NCBI GenBank assembly: GCA_013812465.1
Contig: JACCTK010000197.1
Span: 1 to 6,081 of the forward strand
From: Actinomycetota bacterium
GTDB lineage: Bacteria > Actinomycetota > Thermoleophilia > Gaiellales > Gaiellaceae
Reading direction: 5' to 3'
DNA length: 6,081 nucleotides
Part shown: positions 1 through 5,528 of the stretch, in pieces
Layout of the letters: the number at the start of each line of letters is the position of its first letter
Position numbering within the stretch: position 1 is the stretch's first letter
Position numbers and translations under genes: made by a program
The notes under the pieces: model-generated
The model's input: the letters and a program-made list of their open reading frames with translations, nothing else
Database searches by the model: none
What the model was told of the DNA's origin: nothing

Positions 1-69
1 CCCGAGCAGGCGGCGTACATCGGTGTCCCGACCGAGGGCCCGTACAAGTCGGATCAGTATCGGTACTGA
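1..69 (+). CDS. ahcY: Adenosylhomocysteinase, C-terminal end (partial)
   Basis: The window opens inside a gene whose last 22 codons, read in frame 1, encode PEQAAYIGVPTEGPYKSDQYRY followed by TGA in bases 67-69. This closely resembles the conserved C-terminus of S-adenosylhomocysteine hydrolase, in which an 'EQA.Y.G.P.EGP.K...YRY' tail ends the protein. The Lys and Tyr of the tail contribute to the NAD pocket of the neighbouring subunit in the known tetramers. The enzyme is cytosolic, splits S-adenosylhomocysteine into adenosine and homocysteine, and so keeps methylation reactions running. Everything upstream lies outside the window, so the start, length and catalytic residues cannot be judged. 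The family call rests on this short but very characteristic tail. Confidence 0.9.
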   Translation, partial: PEQAAYIGVPTEGPYKSDQYRY

Positions 70-71
70 GT

Positions 72-151
72 GGAAGCGGGGATGTCGCGGCGGGCGCATT
101 CGGGTCCGCCGCGGCTAGCGCGAGCACGGCTCCTCCAGTGTCCCCGCTTCC
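72..151 (+). other. Nested inverted repeat after ahcY; candidate terminator or structured RNA
   Basis: Two bases after the ahcY stop, GGAAGCGGGGA (72-82) is perfectly complementary to TCCCCGCTTCC (141-151), giving an 11-bp outer stem. Inside it CGCGGCGG (86-93) pairs with CCGCCGCG (106-113) as an 8-bp inner hairpin with a 12-base loop. The position directly behind a stop codon suggests transcription termination or 3'-end protection of the ahcY message. No T-run follows base 151, so it is not a textbook intrinsic terminator, although high-GC actinobacteria often lack the U tail. The outer arms are 58 bases apart, which is long for a terminator, so a structured leader for the downstream tetR gene is another option. 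The pairing is seen directly; the function is inferred. Confidence 0.4.
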
Positions 152-191
152 TTCACCGTGAGACAGGTCGGTACCATGGCGAGCAAGACGA

Positions 192-203
192 ACGAAGTTT
201 CGT
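192..203 (+). promoter_or_regulatory. Small palindrome just before the TetR start, possible operator
   Basis: ACGAA-GT-TTCGT is a perfect 5-bp inverted repeat around a 2-base centre. It ends one base before the proposed ATG at 205. TetR-family proteins usually bind short palindromes beside their own gene, so autoregulation is possible. The repeat is short and would arise by chance fairly easily, and no clear -35/-10 pair is visible around it. Confidence 0.2.
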
Positions 204-204
204 A

Positions 205-807
205 ATGACGATGAGCGAACCCATAACCGGCGCCACCAGGAACGCGCGCGAGCGCATCCTCGACACGGCGTACGAGCTCTTCTCGCGCAACGGCATCCGC
301 GCGGTCGGTGTCGACCGCATCATCGCTGAGTCGGGCGTCGCCAAGATGACCCTCTACCGGCACTTCGGCTCGAAGGACGAGCTCGTGCTCGAGTTCCTGC
401 GCCGGCGGGAGCAGCGCTGGACGCAGGAATGGCTTCAGGCCGAGGTCGAGCAGCGTGCCGATGACCCGGCCGAGCGGCTTCTGGCCATCTTCGACGTCTT
501 CGACGCGTGGTTCAGGACCGACGACTTCGACGGCTGCTCCTTCATCAACGTGCTCCTCGAGCTCACGGATCGGGCGAGCCCGGTGCGCAGGGCGACCGTC
601 GGGCATCTCGCAACCATCCGCTCGTTCCTCCAGAGGCTCGCAGCCGACGCAGGCGTGGCCGACCCCGAGGACTTCGCGCGTAGGTGGCACATCCTGATGA
701 AGGGCTCGATCGTGGCAGCCGGCGAGGGCGACCGCGAGGCCGCACGTCGTGCGCAGGCGATCGGTAAGCTCCTGCTCGCAGACGCGCGCGCACGCGTAAC
801 GTCATAA
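205..807 (+). CDS. TetR/AcrR-family transcriptional regulator
   Basis: This 200-residue protein is a one-component DNA-binding regulator of normal TetR length. Residues 14-60 form the N-terminal DNA-binding domain: 'ARERILDTAYELFSRNGI' is helix 1, and the helix-turn-helix follows with V36 to F54, ending in the hallmark 'TLYRHFGSKDEL'. The rest is a helical ligand-binding and dimerisation domain. It contains 'FDGCSFINVLLEL', a pattern typical of one common TetR C-terminal subfamily. The frame is open back to a GTG at base 70, but those 45 codons precede the conserved domain and overlap the nested inverted repeat after ahcY, so I chose ATG 205. ATG 211 is equally compatible, and no strong Shine-Dalgarno site decides between them. 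The gene is not tightly linked to a same-strand partner; the convergent SemiSWEET gene lies 85 bases downstream. Ligand and targets cannot be read from the sequence. Confidence 0.9.
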   Translation: MTMSEPITGATRNARERILDTAYELFSRNGIRAVGVDRIIAESGVAKMTLYRHFGSKDELVLEFLRRREQRWTQEWLQAEVEQRADDPAERLLAIFDVFDAWFRTDDFDGCSFINVLLELTDRASPVRRATVGHLATIRSFLQRLAADAGVADPEDFARRWHILMKGSIVAAGEGDREAARRAQAIGKLLLADARARVTS

Positions 808-892
808 GCGGCGCGTAGCGCCCATGCCCCGTGTACATCAGCGGATACGCAAGGCGGCCCGGCGCGATGAGGTCGAGGATTCGTGCGGATGG

Positions 893-1156
893 TCAGCGGG
901 CGCGGAACCGGAGTGCCACGGTGATCGTCGCCACCGAGGTGACGGTGGCGACCGTGTTCGCGACGATCAGGGCCGTGTTGCCGAGAGCGACGCCGTAGGC
1001 GAGCCAGAGCAGGAACCCGACGAGCAGGACCTGTTGGTAGCCGACCGAGACCCCCGCGGACGAACCGTGGGCACGGATGGCGCGGATCTGCAGCAGCGAA
1101 GCCAAGGCCATCGCGATGCCCCAGGTGGCGGCAGCGACGGCGAGAACGGTGATCAC
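893..1156 (-). CDS. SemiSWEET family (PQ-loop/MtN3) small sugar transporter
   Basis: This 87-residue hydrophobic protein has three predicted membrane helices (about 3-23, 38-58 and 60-83), the length and topology of bacterial SemiSWEETs. These form homodimers in the inner membrane and allow passage of sugars down their gradient. Family features seen are the basic loop 'IRAIRAHGSSAGVS' (24-37), 'LWLAYG' (50-55) with W51 and Y54, and N67 in helix 3. The Trp and Asn match the residues that line the sugar pocket in studied members. The usual PQ motif at the end of helix 1 reads L22-Q23, so the hinge proline is missing. The start is GTG at 1156 with a good AAAGGAG site four bases upstream. The gene is convergent with tetR and divergent from the next gene. 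The family assignment is firm; the transported sugar is unknown. Confidence 0.85.
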   Translation of the reverse strand: MITVLAVAAATWGIAMALASLLQIRAIRAHGSSAGVSVGYQQVLLVGFLLWLAYGVALGNTALIVANTVATVTSVATITVALRFRAR

Positions 1157-1160
1157 GACG

Positions 1161-1167
1161 CTCCTTT
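1161..1167 (-). promoter_or_regulatory. Ribosome binding site of the SemiSWEET gene
   Basis: On the minus strand AAAGGAG lies four bases before the GTG at 1156. It is one of the few clear Shine-Dalgarno sequences in the window and supports this GTG as the start of an 87-residue protein. Confidence 0.65.
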
Positions 1168-1299
1168 CGACGAAGGGAACGCGGGCGGGTGCTGCGCCCG
1201 GGCGTTCAGTCGCGGAGGTCGCCGCGTTTTCTATCCTCGCCGTACAGCGGCAGGACGCGCAGGAAGGCCGCTAATCGTCCGTACCGCATCGCGTCAGCC

Positions 1300-1305
1300 T
1301 AGTCT
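1300..1305 (+). promoter_or_regulatory. Possible -10 element for leaderless transcription of the gene at 1312
   Basis: TAGTCT fits the TANNNT -10 pattern and sits at -12 to -7 relative to the A of the ATG at 1312, exactly where the -10 of a leaderless message would be. There is no usable Shine-Dalgarno site before this ATG, which is consistent with leaderless start. No clear -35 is seen, and a six-base degenerate match is weak evidence. The remainder of the 1157-1311 gap shows no gene or convincing terminator. Confidence 0.25.
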
Positions 1306-1311
1306 CTCAGG

Positions 1312-1955
1312 ATGCCGCTGCGGAATCGGGTCACGCCGCTGGGCGAGCTGATCGCGGATCCGAGTCGCGGACTGGTGTACGGCAACCGCGGCTGTCTCCA
1401 CGACGAGAGCGGACGCATCCGCCGCCGCTACAACGGCAAACGCTGGATCGCCTGCCGCCTCGAGTTCCGCGGTTGGCATCGGGCCCGCTGCTCCAGCCGG
1501 GCAAGTTCACCGAGCTCTTCTTTCTCGACGAAGCGACCGCATTCGCCGCTGGCCATCGGCCGTGCGCGCTTTGTCGCCGTGAGGACTACGTCCGCTTCGG
1601 CTCGATCTGGCGCGAGCTACACCCGAGCCGAATCGGCGCAGACGCGATCGATGCTCAGCTCCACGCCGAGCGCGTCGGTCCGAAAGCACGCGCGCAGCTC
1701 CACCGTCGAGCGACGCTCGACGACCTTCCCGACGGCACATTCGTGTTGCGGGACCGGGCGCCGTGGATCGTCATCGGGCCGGAGCTGCTGCGCTGGACTC
1801 CAGCAGGATACGAAGACCCCGGCCGTCGCCCCACCGGCGTCGAGGCATCCGTTGTCACCCCGCCGTCGCTCGTCGCGGTCTTGCGCGGCGGCTGGGAGTC
1901 GGCCGTGCCACTCCTGCATCCGTCAGCGCAGTCGCGGCGAATCCACCGCGACTAG
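1312..1955 (+). pseudogene. Conserved protein of unknown function with CxxC motif, broken by a -1 frameshift
   Basis: Two frames together make one protein of about 214 residues. The first frame (from ATG 1312) gives 'MPLRNRVTPLGELIADPSRG', then 'GNRGCLHDESGRIRRRYNG' and 'FRGWHRA' up to about base 1485. The sequence then continues in another frame with 'PLLQPGKFTELFFLDEATAF', 'AGHRPCALCRREDYVRFGSI' and a tail ending near 'VPLLHPSAQS', stopping at TAG 1953-1955. I recall intact actinobacterial homologues that read straight through as 'GWHRAPLLQPG', so one C is missing from the CCC run at 1484-1486. Without correction, translation runs on to 2094 with an unrelated tail. The conserved 'CALC' pair, together with the Cys and His of 'GCLHD', could bind metal, but no function is known to me. 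No canonical slippery heptamer is present at the break. The defect could be a true pseudogene or a base-calling error. Confidence 0.75.
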
Positions 1956-2425
1956 AGATCTGCGCGCCGCGTGTCGCCGAGCCAGAAGCGCGGCCCAGCG
2001 CCGAGGCCGGCCACCCGGTCGCCGGGATTGGCGAGCTTGCAGCGATCGAGGGAAAGGCACCCGCAGCCGATGCACTCGGTCAGCCCGGCCCTGAGGCGGC
2101 CGAGCTCTGCGATCTGCCGGTCGATCCGGGCTTCCCAGCCGCTCGAGAGGCGCGACCAGTCGCGGCGGCTCGGCACTCTGTCGCCAGGAAGCTTCGCGAG
2201 CTCAACGCCGACTTCCTCGAGTGTGAGCCCAACTCGTTGGGCGAACACGATGAAGGCTATCCGGCGTAGGACCGTTCTCGGATAGCGACGGTGACCGGAG
2301 CCCTGCCGCTCGGAGTCGATGAGTCCCCGTTCCTCGTAGAAGCGCAGGGCCGACGCGGCAACGCCGCTGCGGCGGGAGACCTCGCCGATGGTGAGCAAAG
2401 CCGACACCCGGACAGGAAAGCACAT
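1952..2425 (-). CDS. soxR: Redox-sensitive transcriptional regulator SoxR
   Basis: This 157-residue MerR-family protein matches SoxR in length and architecture. Residues 10-48 form the winged helix-turn-helix ('LLTIGEVSRRSGVAASALRF', then YEERGLI and GHRRY). A dimerisation helix covers about 85-115. The SoxR signature is C118-IG-C121-G-C123-LSLDR-C129, spacing C-x2-C-x-C-x5-C, followed by 'KLANPGDR'; these four cysteines hold the [2Fe-2S] cluster that senses oxidation. When oxidised, SoxR twists an over-long promoter spacer and activates transcription. The ATG at 2425 places the first helix at nearly the same position as in the E. coli protein, although AGG abuts the ATG and is not a good Shine-Dalgarno site. 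The start lies 12 bases from a SoxR box that also faces the divergent operon, so autoregulation is likely. The 3' end interlocks with the convergent broken gene in CTAG. No soxS-like gene is present. Confidence 0.95.
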   Translation of the reverse strand: MCFPVRVSALLTIGEVSRRSGVAASALRFYEERGLIDSERQGSGHRRYPRTVLRRIAFIVFAQRVGLTLEEVGVELAKLPGDRVPSRRDWSRLSSGWEARIDRQIAELGRLRAGLTECIGCGCLSLDRCKLANPGDRVAGLGAGPRFWLGDTRRADL

Positions 2426-2432
2426 CCTGCGC

Positions 2433-2463
2433 TTGACTTCAAGTTAACTTGAACTTGTACATT
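2433..2463 (+). promoter_or_regulatory. SoxR-activated promoter with 19-bp spacer
   Basis: A forward -35 element TTGACT (2433-2438) and a -10 element TACATT (2458-2463) are separated by 19 bp. This is two more than the sigma-70 optimum and the hallmark of SoxR/MerR-activated promoters, where the regulator distorts the spacer. The SoxR box lies centrally in the spacer. The predicted start of transcription is near 2470, giving a leader of about 30 bases before the ATG at 2500 of the DUF5519 gene. Start-site position and activity are inferred. Confidence 0.8.
2437..2454. promoter_or_regulatory. SoxR box (operator)
   Basis: TTCAAGTTAACTTGAA (2438-2453) is a perfect 16-bp palindrome centred between bases 2445 and 2446. 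Its core, TCAAGTTAACTTGA, is identical to that of the E. coli soxS operator as I remember it (CCTCAAGTTAACTTGAGG). It lies between the divergent soxR and DUF5519 starts, 12 bases from the soxR ATG, and fills the spacer of the forward promoter. Oxidised SoxR is expected to activate the forward operon from here, and bound SoxR probably also represses or tunes its own gene. Confidence 0.9.
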
Positions 2464-2489
2464 GCAAGTGATCAATCGTTTCGACACCG

Positions 2490-2495
2490 AGGAGG
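2490..2495 (+). promoter_or_regulatory. Ribosome binding site deciding the DUF5519 start
   Basis: AGGAGG ends four bases before the ATG at 2500. It rules out the alternative in-frame upstream start at 2449, which would lie inside the SoxR box and upstream of the predicted transcription start. Confidence 0.75.
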
Positions 2496-2499
2496 CAGC

Positions 2500-2844
2500 A
2501 TGCGAGAGACACGAACGCCCAGCCGTCAGATCACCGAGGAAGTCACGTCCTGGCCCGGAGTGGAGGCCGGAAACGGCTCTCGCGGTGAGTTCGGGTTCAC
2601 GGTCGACCGGAAGGAGATCGGACATCTCCACGGCGATCATGCGCTCCACATCGGGTTTCCGAAGGGCGTCTGGCACGAGCTCCATGCGGCGGGCAGGATC
2701 GACTACCACCCGGTCTTCCCCGGCAAGCCAGGCTTTGGCGCTCGCAGGATCGAGTCGGACGACGACGTGCGAGACGTGATCGCGCTCTTGCGACTCAACT
2801 ACGACCGCGTCGTCGCACGACACGGCGCGCCGACCGCGGCCTGA
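2500..2844 (+). CDS. DUF5519 family ('luciferase domain') protein
   Basis: This 114-residue soluble protein has no signal peptide or membrane segment. It matches the small-protein family that databases call DUF5519 or luciferase family protein. Characteristic stretches are 'SWPGV' (17-21), 'RGEFGF' (28-33), 'EIGHLHGD' (39-46), 'HIGFPKGVW' (50-58), 'HPVFPGKPG' (70-78) and a C-terminal helix 'VRDVIALLRLNYDRVVARHG' (90-109). Several histidines (H42, H44, H50, H70) are spread through the conserved motifs and could form a metal or ligand site, but that is speculation. No biochemical role is established to my knowledge, and the 'luciferase' label should not be taken as light production. It is the first gene behind the SoxR-controlled promoter and is followed after 11 bases by an SDR gene, which suggests a part in oxidative or redox-cycling stress. 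The start is set by the AGGAGG at 2490-2495. Confidence 0.8.
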   Translation: MRETRTPSRQITEEVTSWPGVEAGNGSRGEFGFTVDRKEIGHLHGDHALHIGFPKGVWHELHAAGRIDYHPVFPGKPGFGARRIESDDDVRDVIALLRLNYDRVVARHGAPTAA

Positions 2845-2855
2845 GCCTCAGGTTG

Positions 2856-3530
2856 ATGAACGGGATCGTTACCGGCGCCTCGCGCGGACTCGGGCTCGCC
2901 CTGACCCGCGCTCTGTCCGAGCGAGGCTGGCAACTCGCGGTCGACGCGCGCGACGGCGATGCGCTCGACCGCGCGGTCGGTGGGCTCGACGGAGTAGTCG
3001 CGCTCGCGGGAGACGTCGCCGATCCCGAGCACCTCGAACGGCTGGTCGGGACTGTCGGAAAACCGATAGATCTCCTGGTCAACAACGCGAGTGCGCTCGG
3101 CCCCACGCCGCTGCCCGCGCTCGCCGCGTATCCACTCGACGAGCTACGGCGGGTCTACGAGGTCAACGTGCTCGCCCCGCTGGATCTCGTCCAGCTGGCG
3201 CTGCCCCACCTGAGCGAGGGCGCGCGGATCGTCAACGTGAGCTCCGACGCTGCGGTCGAACCCTACGAGGGCTGGGGCGGCTACGGCTCCTCGAAAGCAG
3301 CGCTCGCGCAGGTGACAGCCGTTCTCGGCGCCGAGCACGCGGATCTCCGGGTCTACGCCGCGGATCCGGGCGACATGCGCACGCAGATGCAACAGGACGC
3401 CTTTCCTGGCGCGGACATCTCCGACCGGCCGCCGCCGGAGGAGAGCGTGCCGGGTCTCCTCGCGCTGATCGAGGGCGACCTCCCGAGCGGGCTCTATCGT
3501 GCTCGCGACCTCGTCCGAGTCTCGACATGA
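2856..3530 (+). CDS. Short-chain dehydrogenase/reductase (SDR) family oxidoreductase
   Basis: This 224-residue protein is a classical SDR, a single Rossmann-fold NAD(P)H-dependent oxidoreductase of the cytosol. Seen are the nucleotide-binding T6-GASRGL-G13, D53 after the third strand, N76-NA, N104 in 'VYEVNV', the catalytic S130 in 'IVNVSS' and the Y143-GSS-K147 active-site pair, so the tetrad N-S-Y-K is complete. At 224 residues it is a little short of the usual 250, with a trimmed C-terminal substrate loop. An R32 after 'AVDA' at the end of strand 2 could favour NADP(H), a weak inference. The first codon could be TTG 2853 or ATG 2856; I chose the ATG, which lies 11 bases after the DUF5519 stop with only a weak AGG before it. 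The gene ends in an ATGA overlap with the QueA-like gene, so the two are probably translated together. The substrate is unknown. Confidence 0.9.
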   Translation: MNGIVTGASRGLGLALTRALSERGWQLAVDARDGDALDRAVGGLDGVVALAGDVADPEHLERLVGTVGKPIDLLVNNASALGPTPLPALAAYPLDELRRVYEVNVLAPLDLVQLALPHLSEGARIVNVSSDAAVEPYEGWGGYGSSKAALAQVTAVLGAEHADLRVYAADPGDMRTQMQQDAFPGADISDRPPPEESVPGLLALIEGDLPSGLYRARDLVRVST

Positions 3531-4594
3531 GCATGCTCTCGATCGAGCCCGCCGCTCGCCTCGAAGCGCACGAGCCGCCCGAGGCGCGCGGACTGGCGCG
3601 TGACGACGTTCGTCTGCTCGTCACCGGCCCGACCGACGACTCCATCGTGCACAGCCGGTTCTCCGAACTGCCTCGATTCCTCGCGCCTGGCGACCTGATC
3701 GTCGTCAACACCTCGGCCACCATGCCCGCGGCGCTTTCGGTGACGGCCGCCGATGGGACTCCGCTCGAGCTGCACCTGTCGACTCCCGCGCAGGGACGGG
3801 ACGACGACCGCTTCTGGGTCGTGGAGCTCCGCTCAGGGGGTCGGCCGTTCGACGCAGTCCATGTGCGGGACCGGCTGGCGCTTCCCGGTGGCGCTGTCGC
3901 GGAGATCCTCGCTCCGTACTCTGGCGTGCGGCTGTGGCTCGCGCGTCTCGAGCTCCCGCAGCCGGTCGCGCCCTATCTGGAAGCGCACGGTCATCCGATT
4001 CGCTACGGCTACGTGCCTCGCCGCTGGCCGTTGGCCGCGTATCAGAATGTGTACGCGATCGAGCCCGGCAGCGCGGAGATGGCGAGCGCCGGCCGGCCGT
4101 TCACCCCCGAGCTGATCACGCGGCTAGTCGCCGAGGGCGTCCTCATCGCGCCCATCACGCTGCACGCGGGCGTCTCCTCACCGGAGAGCAACGAGCACCC
4201 GTACCCGGAGCGTTACCGCGTTCCCGAGCACACCGCGAGGCTGGTGAATGCCGTACGCACGTGGGGTGGACGCGTGATCGCCACCGGCACGACGGTCGTT
4301 CGCGCGCTGGAGACGGTCGCCGGGCCCGACGGCACGGTCGAGGCCCGTGAAGGCTGGACGAATCACGTCGTCACCCCTGAACGAGGCCTACGAGCAATCG
4401 ACGGCCTGCTGACGGGGCTGCACGAGTCGGACTCCTCGCATCTCGAGCTGCTGCGCGCGGCGGCCGGGGGAGAGCTCCTCGAACGCAGCTACCGCGAGGC
4501 CGTCGAGCACGGCTACCTCTGGCACGAGTTCGGCGACAGCCAGCTCATCCTCGGAGTGACGGCCGCGAACGCAGGAACCGCAGGACGCCACTGA
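3527..4594 (+). CDS. Divergent QueA-like protein (S-adenosylmethionine:tRNA ribosyltransferase-isomerase family)
   Basis: This 355-residue protein has the full QueA layout. QueA moves the ribose part of S-adenosylmethionine onto 7-aminomethyl-7-deazaguanine in tRNA, during queuosine synthesis. Matching blocks are 'PGDLIVVNTSATMPAAL' (54-70), 'AAYQNVYA' (170-177), 'GSAEMASAGRPFTPEL' (181-196), 'PITLHAGV' (209-216), 'GTTVVRALETVA' (254-265), 'DGLLTGLHESDSSHLELL' (292-309) and 'FGDSQLIL' (335-342). Against the canonical blocks as I recall them ('NDTRVIPARL', 'GLHFT', 'GTFRPV', 'NFHLPKS', 'GDAMLI') many residues differ, including both arginines of the first block. It therefore seems a family paralogue that may use another substrate. 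No other queuosine gene is in the window. The start overlaps the SDR stop (ATGA), pointing to translational coupling; ATG 3533 is an alternative. The family is sure, the reaction is not. Confidence 0.85.
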   Translation: MSMLSIEPAARLEAHEPPEARGLARDDVRLLVTGPTDDSIVHSRFSELPRFLAPGDLIVVNTSATMPAALSVTAADGTPLELHLSTPAQGRDDDRFWVVELRSGGRPFDAVHVRDRLALPGGAVAEILAPYSGVRLWLARLELPQPVAPYLEAHGHPIRYGYVPRRWPLAAYQNVYAIEPGSAEMASAGRPFTPELITRLVAEGVLIAPITLHAGVSSPESNEHPYPERYRVPEHTARLVNAVRTWGGRVIATGTTVVRALETVAGPDGTVEAREGWTNHVVTPERGLRAIDGLLTGLHESDSSHLELLRAAAGGELLERSYREAVEHGYLWHEFGDSQLILGVTAANAGTAGRH

Positions 4595-4631
4595 GCACGG
4601 CCGCTCGCTCGAGCATGGCAAGCTGATCGGC

Positions 4632-5528
4632 GTGCCCGACTTGGCGATACGCCTCCGCGGCGTCGTGAAGCGCTACGGCGAGATCACTGCCGTGAACGGG
4701 CTCGACCTCGATGTGCCGGTGGGCACCTGCGTCGGGCTGCTCGGCCCGAACGGCGCCGGCAAGTCGACGACGATGCGGCTCCTGACCGCCCAGTCGATCG
4801 CCGACGAGGGAGAGCTCGAGCTCCTCGGCTTCAAGCTCCCGGGGGAGTCCAAGCAGGCTCGCGCGCTGCTCGGCGTGGTGCCGCAGCTCGACAACCTCGA
4901 CACGACCTTGACCGTGGAGCAGAACCTGCTCGTGTTCGCGCACCTCTATCGAATCGCCCGCCCGTACCGGCCAGAGGCGATCGAGCGTGCGCTCGAGATG
5001 GCGAAGCTGATCGATCGGCGCGCCTCCCGTGTCGACAAGCTCTCGGGAGGGATGCGCCGGCGATTGCTGATCGCTCGGGCGCTCGTGCATCTCCCGCAGC
5101 TCGTGCTGATGGACGAGCCGACCGTCGGTCTCGACCCACAGGTACGCCAGGAGCTCTGGGCGCTCATCGACGCGCTTCGGAGCGAGGGCACGACGATCCT
5201 GATGTCGACGCACTACATCGAGGAGGCCGAGCGACTGGCGGATACCGTGCTGATCATGTCGCACGGCAGCGCGGTGGCCGCCGGCTCGCCCTCGGAGCTC
5301 GTGAAGGAGCACGCCGGACGGGAGGCGCTCGAGGTCTACGGCCCGCCCGCCCGGCTCGCCGAGGTCGCGGCCGAGGCCGGCGCCGCGGGCCTGCGCACCC
5401 GGCGGACCGGAACGAGCATCTCGATTCTCGGAGTCGATGCCGCAAACGGTCTCGCGATCGACGGCGACCGTCGCCCGGCCAACCTCGAAGACGTGTTCGT
5501 CCTGCTCACGGGCGAGGAGATCGGCTGA
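4632..5528 (+). CDS. ABC-2 type exporter ATP-binding protein, NodI-like
   Basis: This 298-residue protein is the ATPase subunit of an ABC-2 export system and works at the inner face of the membrane with the permease encoded next. Visible motifs are Walker A G38-PNGAGKST, Q-loop Q85, signature L137-SGGM, Walker B 'LVLMDEP' (157-163), the D-loop 'GLD' and H194 of the H-loop, so the ATPase site is complete. The stretch 'GVVPQLDNLDTTLTVEQNLL' (81-100) is very like NodI, the nodulation oligosaccharide exporter ATPase, and related actinobacterial exporters. A C-terminal extension of about 75 residues is usual for this DRI-type group. I chose GTG 4632 because the first strand begins at residue 5; the only nearby ATG (4615) is out of frame and hits a stop at once. 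No Shine-Dalgarno site is clear. The gap after the QueA-like gene is 37 bases, so it may belong to the same operon. The cargo is unknown. Confidence 0.92.
   Translation: MPDLAIRLRGVVKRYGEITAVNGLDLDVPVGTCVGLLGPNGAGKSTTMRLLTAQSIADEGELELLGFKLPGESKQARALLGVVPQLDNLDTTLTVEQNLLVFAHLYRIARPYRPEAIERALEMAKLIDRRASRVDKLSGGMRRRLLIARALVHLPQLVLMDEPTVGLDPQVRQELWALIDALRSEGTTILMSTHYIEEAERLADTVLIMSHGSAVAAGSPSELVKEHAGREALEVYGPPARLAEVAAEAGAAGLRTRRTGTSISILGVDAANGLAIDGDRRPANLEDVFVLLTGEEIG
5514..5519 (+). promoter_or_regulatory. Ribosome binding site of the ABC-2 permease gene
   Basis: GAGGAG inside the last codons of the ATPase gene ends eight bases before ATG 5528. This is good spacing and supports that start and coupled translation of the two exporter subunits. 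Confidence 0.65.

Noticed and set aside
70..204. N-terminal extension of the TetR protein from GTG 70
   Set aside because: The 45 extra residues lie before the conserved DNA-binding domain, start right at the ahcY stop, and coincide with the nested inverted repeat, so they are most likely untranslated.
810..822. GGCGC-GTA-GCGCC hairpin after the tetR stop, possible terminator
   Set aside because: Only a 5-bp stem with a 3-base loop and no T-run. In such GC-rich sequence this is expected by chance. The rest of the 808-892 gap shows nothing else.
824..1351. 175-residue plus-strand open frame
   Set aside because: It is antisense to the SemiSWEET gene, has low-complexity composition with no recognisable domain, and runs through the intergenic gap.
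1956..2094. Continuation of the first frame of the broken gene beyond 1955 to base 2094
   Set aside because: It reads antisense to soxR in a composition-driven frame with no family similarity; the real C-terminus is in the shifted frame ending at 1955.
2438..2475. A separate minus-strand -35/-10 pair for soxR
   Set aside because: TTGATC and TTGCAA are present on the minus strand, but no acceptable -10 hexamer is found at the right spacing, so no soxR promoter is called.
4545..5312. 255-residue minus-strand open frame
   Set aside because: It is the complement shadow of the ABC ATPase gene, a common artefact in high-GC DNA.
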